64,000 bases of DNA, from positions 13,229-77,228 of the forward strand of contig DAXT01000002.1 of assembly GCA_002506535.1 (NCBI GenBank), read 5' to 3'. The position numbers and the translations under genes were made by a program. The notes beneath the pieces were generated by a model that searched no databases, was not told the origin of the DNA, and saw only the letters and a program-made list of their open reading frames with translations. The DNA comes from Methanothrix harundinacea (GTDB lineage: Archaea > Halobacteriota > Methanosarcinia > Methanotrichales > Methanotrichaceae). Each line of letters opens with the position of its first letter. Position 1 is the stretch's first letter. This document shows, piece after piece, positions 62,981 to 64,000 of this stretch.

Positions 62981-63817
62981 TCACCCTCCGACCTTCGCCC
63001 TTCCCGATCCTGAGAAGGTCCCCGAATCTTTCGGCTCCGCCCTCCCGGCCCTCTTGATGGAATCTTCGACGGCCTCGCGGATGATGTATCCTGCCTTGTG
63101 GAGGATGGTGTCCTTCAGCTCGGGGTCCTGGTCCATGCTGGCGGTGCAGGGGTAAGCGTGGTGGGCCTCCGATATCCGCTCCCGCAGGTCCGGCTGGTCG
63201 GTCTCGATGCCTGTCATCCTCTTGGCGACGTACCAGGTGGAGCCGCAGGGCGCGGACCTGATGACGTTGGCGGCGAGGACCGTCTCCTTTCCGGCCCGGC
63301 TCTTCTGGGTTACGATCTTCAGCATCGGCTCGCCGAAATGGGCCTTCTCCATGAAGGCGTTTATGGCCGGAGTCGCCGGGTTCGGTCGCAGGGCGCAGAA
63401 GGGCTTGGCGAAGGCAGCCTCCATGCCGAGTCTCTTCGCCTCATCGGCGAGCTGGGAGCGAAGGCCCAGGGGTAGCTCTTTGGGCCTCTCCGATCCGCCG
63501 ATGATCCCTTTGTACCCCATATCTTTCAGGATCGGGAGGAGGCCGAAGATGATGTCGGGGTGGACGTTGGAGACTATGGCGATATCGGCCTGCGGTATCC
63601 CCAGCGGGATGTGGGGGGCGACGTCGTCGAGGAAGTCGTCCAAAGAGTCAGGATCCGGCATCTCGATGACGCAGACGAGATCCCCGGCGAGGCTGTACTT
63701 GCCGGACTTGCAGAGGGTGCAGGCGTCGGCGCAGGATATGCAGAAACCCGAGGCGTTTACCAGGTTTGCGATGAGGTTTATTCCGAACTCGCCGCTGTAG
63801 AAGACCACGACCTTCAT
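62981..63817 (-). CDS. DUF166 family protein
   Basis: A 278-residue protein with the DUF166 layout. It begins MKVVVFYSGEFGINLIANLV and has a CISCADACTLCKSGKY cysteine cluster near residues 26-40 that could bind a metal or Fe-S cluster. The middle has PLGIPQADIAIVSNVHPDI, and PCGSTWYVAKRM follows near residue 205. No enzymatic role is established. The ATG at 63817 is chosen as the family start; the frame is open to the window edge. Transcribed divergently from an HxlR-type regulator. Confidence 0.8.
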   Translation of the reverse strand: MKVVVFYSGEFGINLIANLVNASGFCISCADACTLCKSGKYSLAGDLVCVIEMPDPDSLDDFLDDVAPHIPLGIPQADIAIVSNVHPDIIFGLLPILKDMGYKGIIGGSERPKELPLGLRSQLADEAKRLGMEAAFAKPFCALRPNPATPAINAFMEKAHFGEPMLKIVTQKSRAGKETVLAANVIRSAPCGSTWYVAKRMTGIETDQPDLRERISEAHHAYPCTASMDQDPELKDTILHKAGYIIREAVEDSIKRAGRAEPKDSGTFSGSGRAKVGG

Positions 63818-63851
63818 AATCACGCTCCCGGACGGGCTATCTCCCGACCAT

Positions 63852-63868
63852 GGTATACTTAGGATACC
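63852..63868. promoter_or_regulatory. Candidate operator between DUF166 and HxlR genes
   Basis: GGTATACTTAGGATACC has the dyad GGTAT-N7-ATACC. It lies next to the plus-strand TATA candidate GTATATAG (63872-63879) and about 35 bases before the DUF166 start on the other side. HxlR-type regulators bind dyads and often regulate themselves and a divergent neighbour. Confidence 0.5.
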
Positions 63869-63904
63869 AACGTATATAGGCTTGAAGGTTTCCAGAATGA
63901 TACC

Positions 63905-64000
63905 ATGCAGGAAGGGTGCACCGTCAGCAGGACGGTCAAGTACATAGCCCGGAAGTGGACGCTCCTCGTCCTCCTGGAGCTCTACAAGGGCGAGGGGCAT
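63905..64000 (+). CDS. HxlR-family transcriptional regulator (N-terminal part, cut by window edge)
   Basis: The first 32 codons (MQEGCTVSRTVKYIARKWTLLVLLELYKGEGH) match the N-terminal helix of HxlR winged-helix regulators, in which CPV...LIGGKWTLLIL.EL is typical. The cysteine near the start often senses redox or electrophiles. It is divergent from the DUF166 gene. Confidence 0.7.
   Translation, partial: MQEGCTVSRTVKYIARKWTLLVLLELYKGEGH

Overview
The window is high-GC archaeal DNA from a methanogen. Direct markers are mcrC (35.5 kb) and the coenzyme F430 genes cfbC-cfbB (42.3-44.5 kb). Also present are archaeosine (queC/D/E), diphthamide (dphB), AglB, NrpR, PurP and archaeal S6e genes, and two S-layer proteins with the duplicated-domain layout known from Methanosarcinales. 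High GC, methanosarcinal-type S-layer proteins and a cluster of abundant-looking secreted proteins suggest a Methanothrix (Methanosaeta)-like acetoclastic methanogen; that assignment is inference.

Layout. 0-2.6 kb: tail of a probable sulfite-reductase-like gene, thiC and an AmrS-type radical SAM gene. 2.9-5.0 kb: first S-layer gene. 5.4-17.7 kb: HDAC-like hydrolase, ilvD-thpR-cca, a sodium/solute symporter, a geranylgeranyl reductase, an MgtE-type transporter, S6e, a PEGA membrane protein and nrpR. 17.8-18.1 kb: tRNA-Gln and tRNA-Glu. 18.4-22.5 kb: four consecutive secreted proteins that look like one family, two of them near-identical. 22.5-31.7 kb: tRNA-Ser, CBS protein, pheS-pheT, aglB-arfB, a methyltransferase and a DUF2124 protein. 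31.8-35.4 kb: tRNA-Ile, an unknown gene, the RHH-queD-queC-queE operon and dphB. 35.5-37.5 kb: mcrC and apgM. 37.5-38.9 kb: a sharply AT-rich island with one gene, a candidate HEPN ribonuclease, abutting a broken UPF0175-type antitoxin gene. 39.2-45.6 kb: second S-layer gene, divergent cfbC-cfbB, and two flavin-reductase-fold paralogs. 45.7-53.1 kb: small unknown genes, a frameshifted surface protein, phosphodiesterase-SIS pair, purP, a HisB paralog lacking key metal ligands, and two secreted proteins. 53.3-58.2 kb: an operon coupling an acyl-CoA synthetase-ferredoxin fusion to 2-oxoacid:ferredoxin oxidoreductase subunits, led by an XRE-cupin regulator. 58.4-61.1 kb: archease-rtcB-trmJ. 61.1-64 kb: two RDD membrane proteins, a small Sm-like protein, a DUF166 protein and the start of a divergent HxlR regulator.

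Functional themes are the cell envelope (S-layer proteins with C-terminal sorting-type tails, AglB, PEGA and secreted proteins), tRNA biology (four tRNAs, CCA addition, ligation and repair, archaeosine, ribose methylation, PheRS), methanogenesis cofactors (McrC, CfbB/C) and assimilation of organic acids through a 2-oxoacid oxidoreductase. Several genes, mainly exported ones, lack a normal ATG/GTG/TTG at the expected start; this is reported as a pattern. The best candidate for an undescribed system is the AT-rich HEPN gene; the HisB-like protein and the secreted-protein cluster follow.
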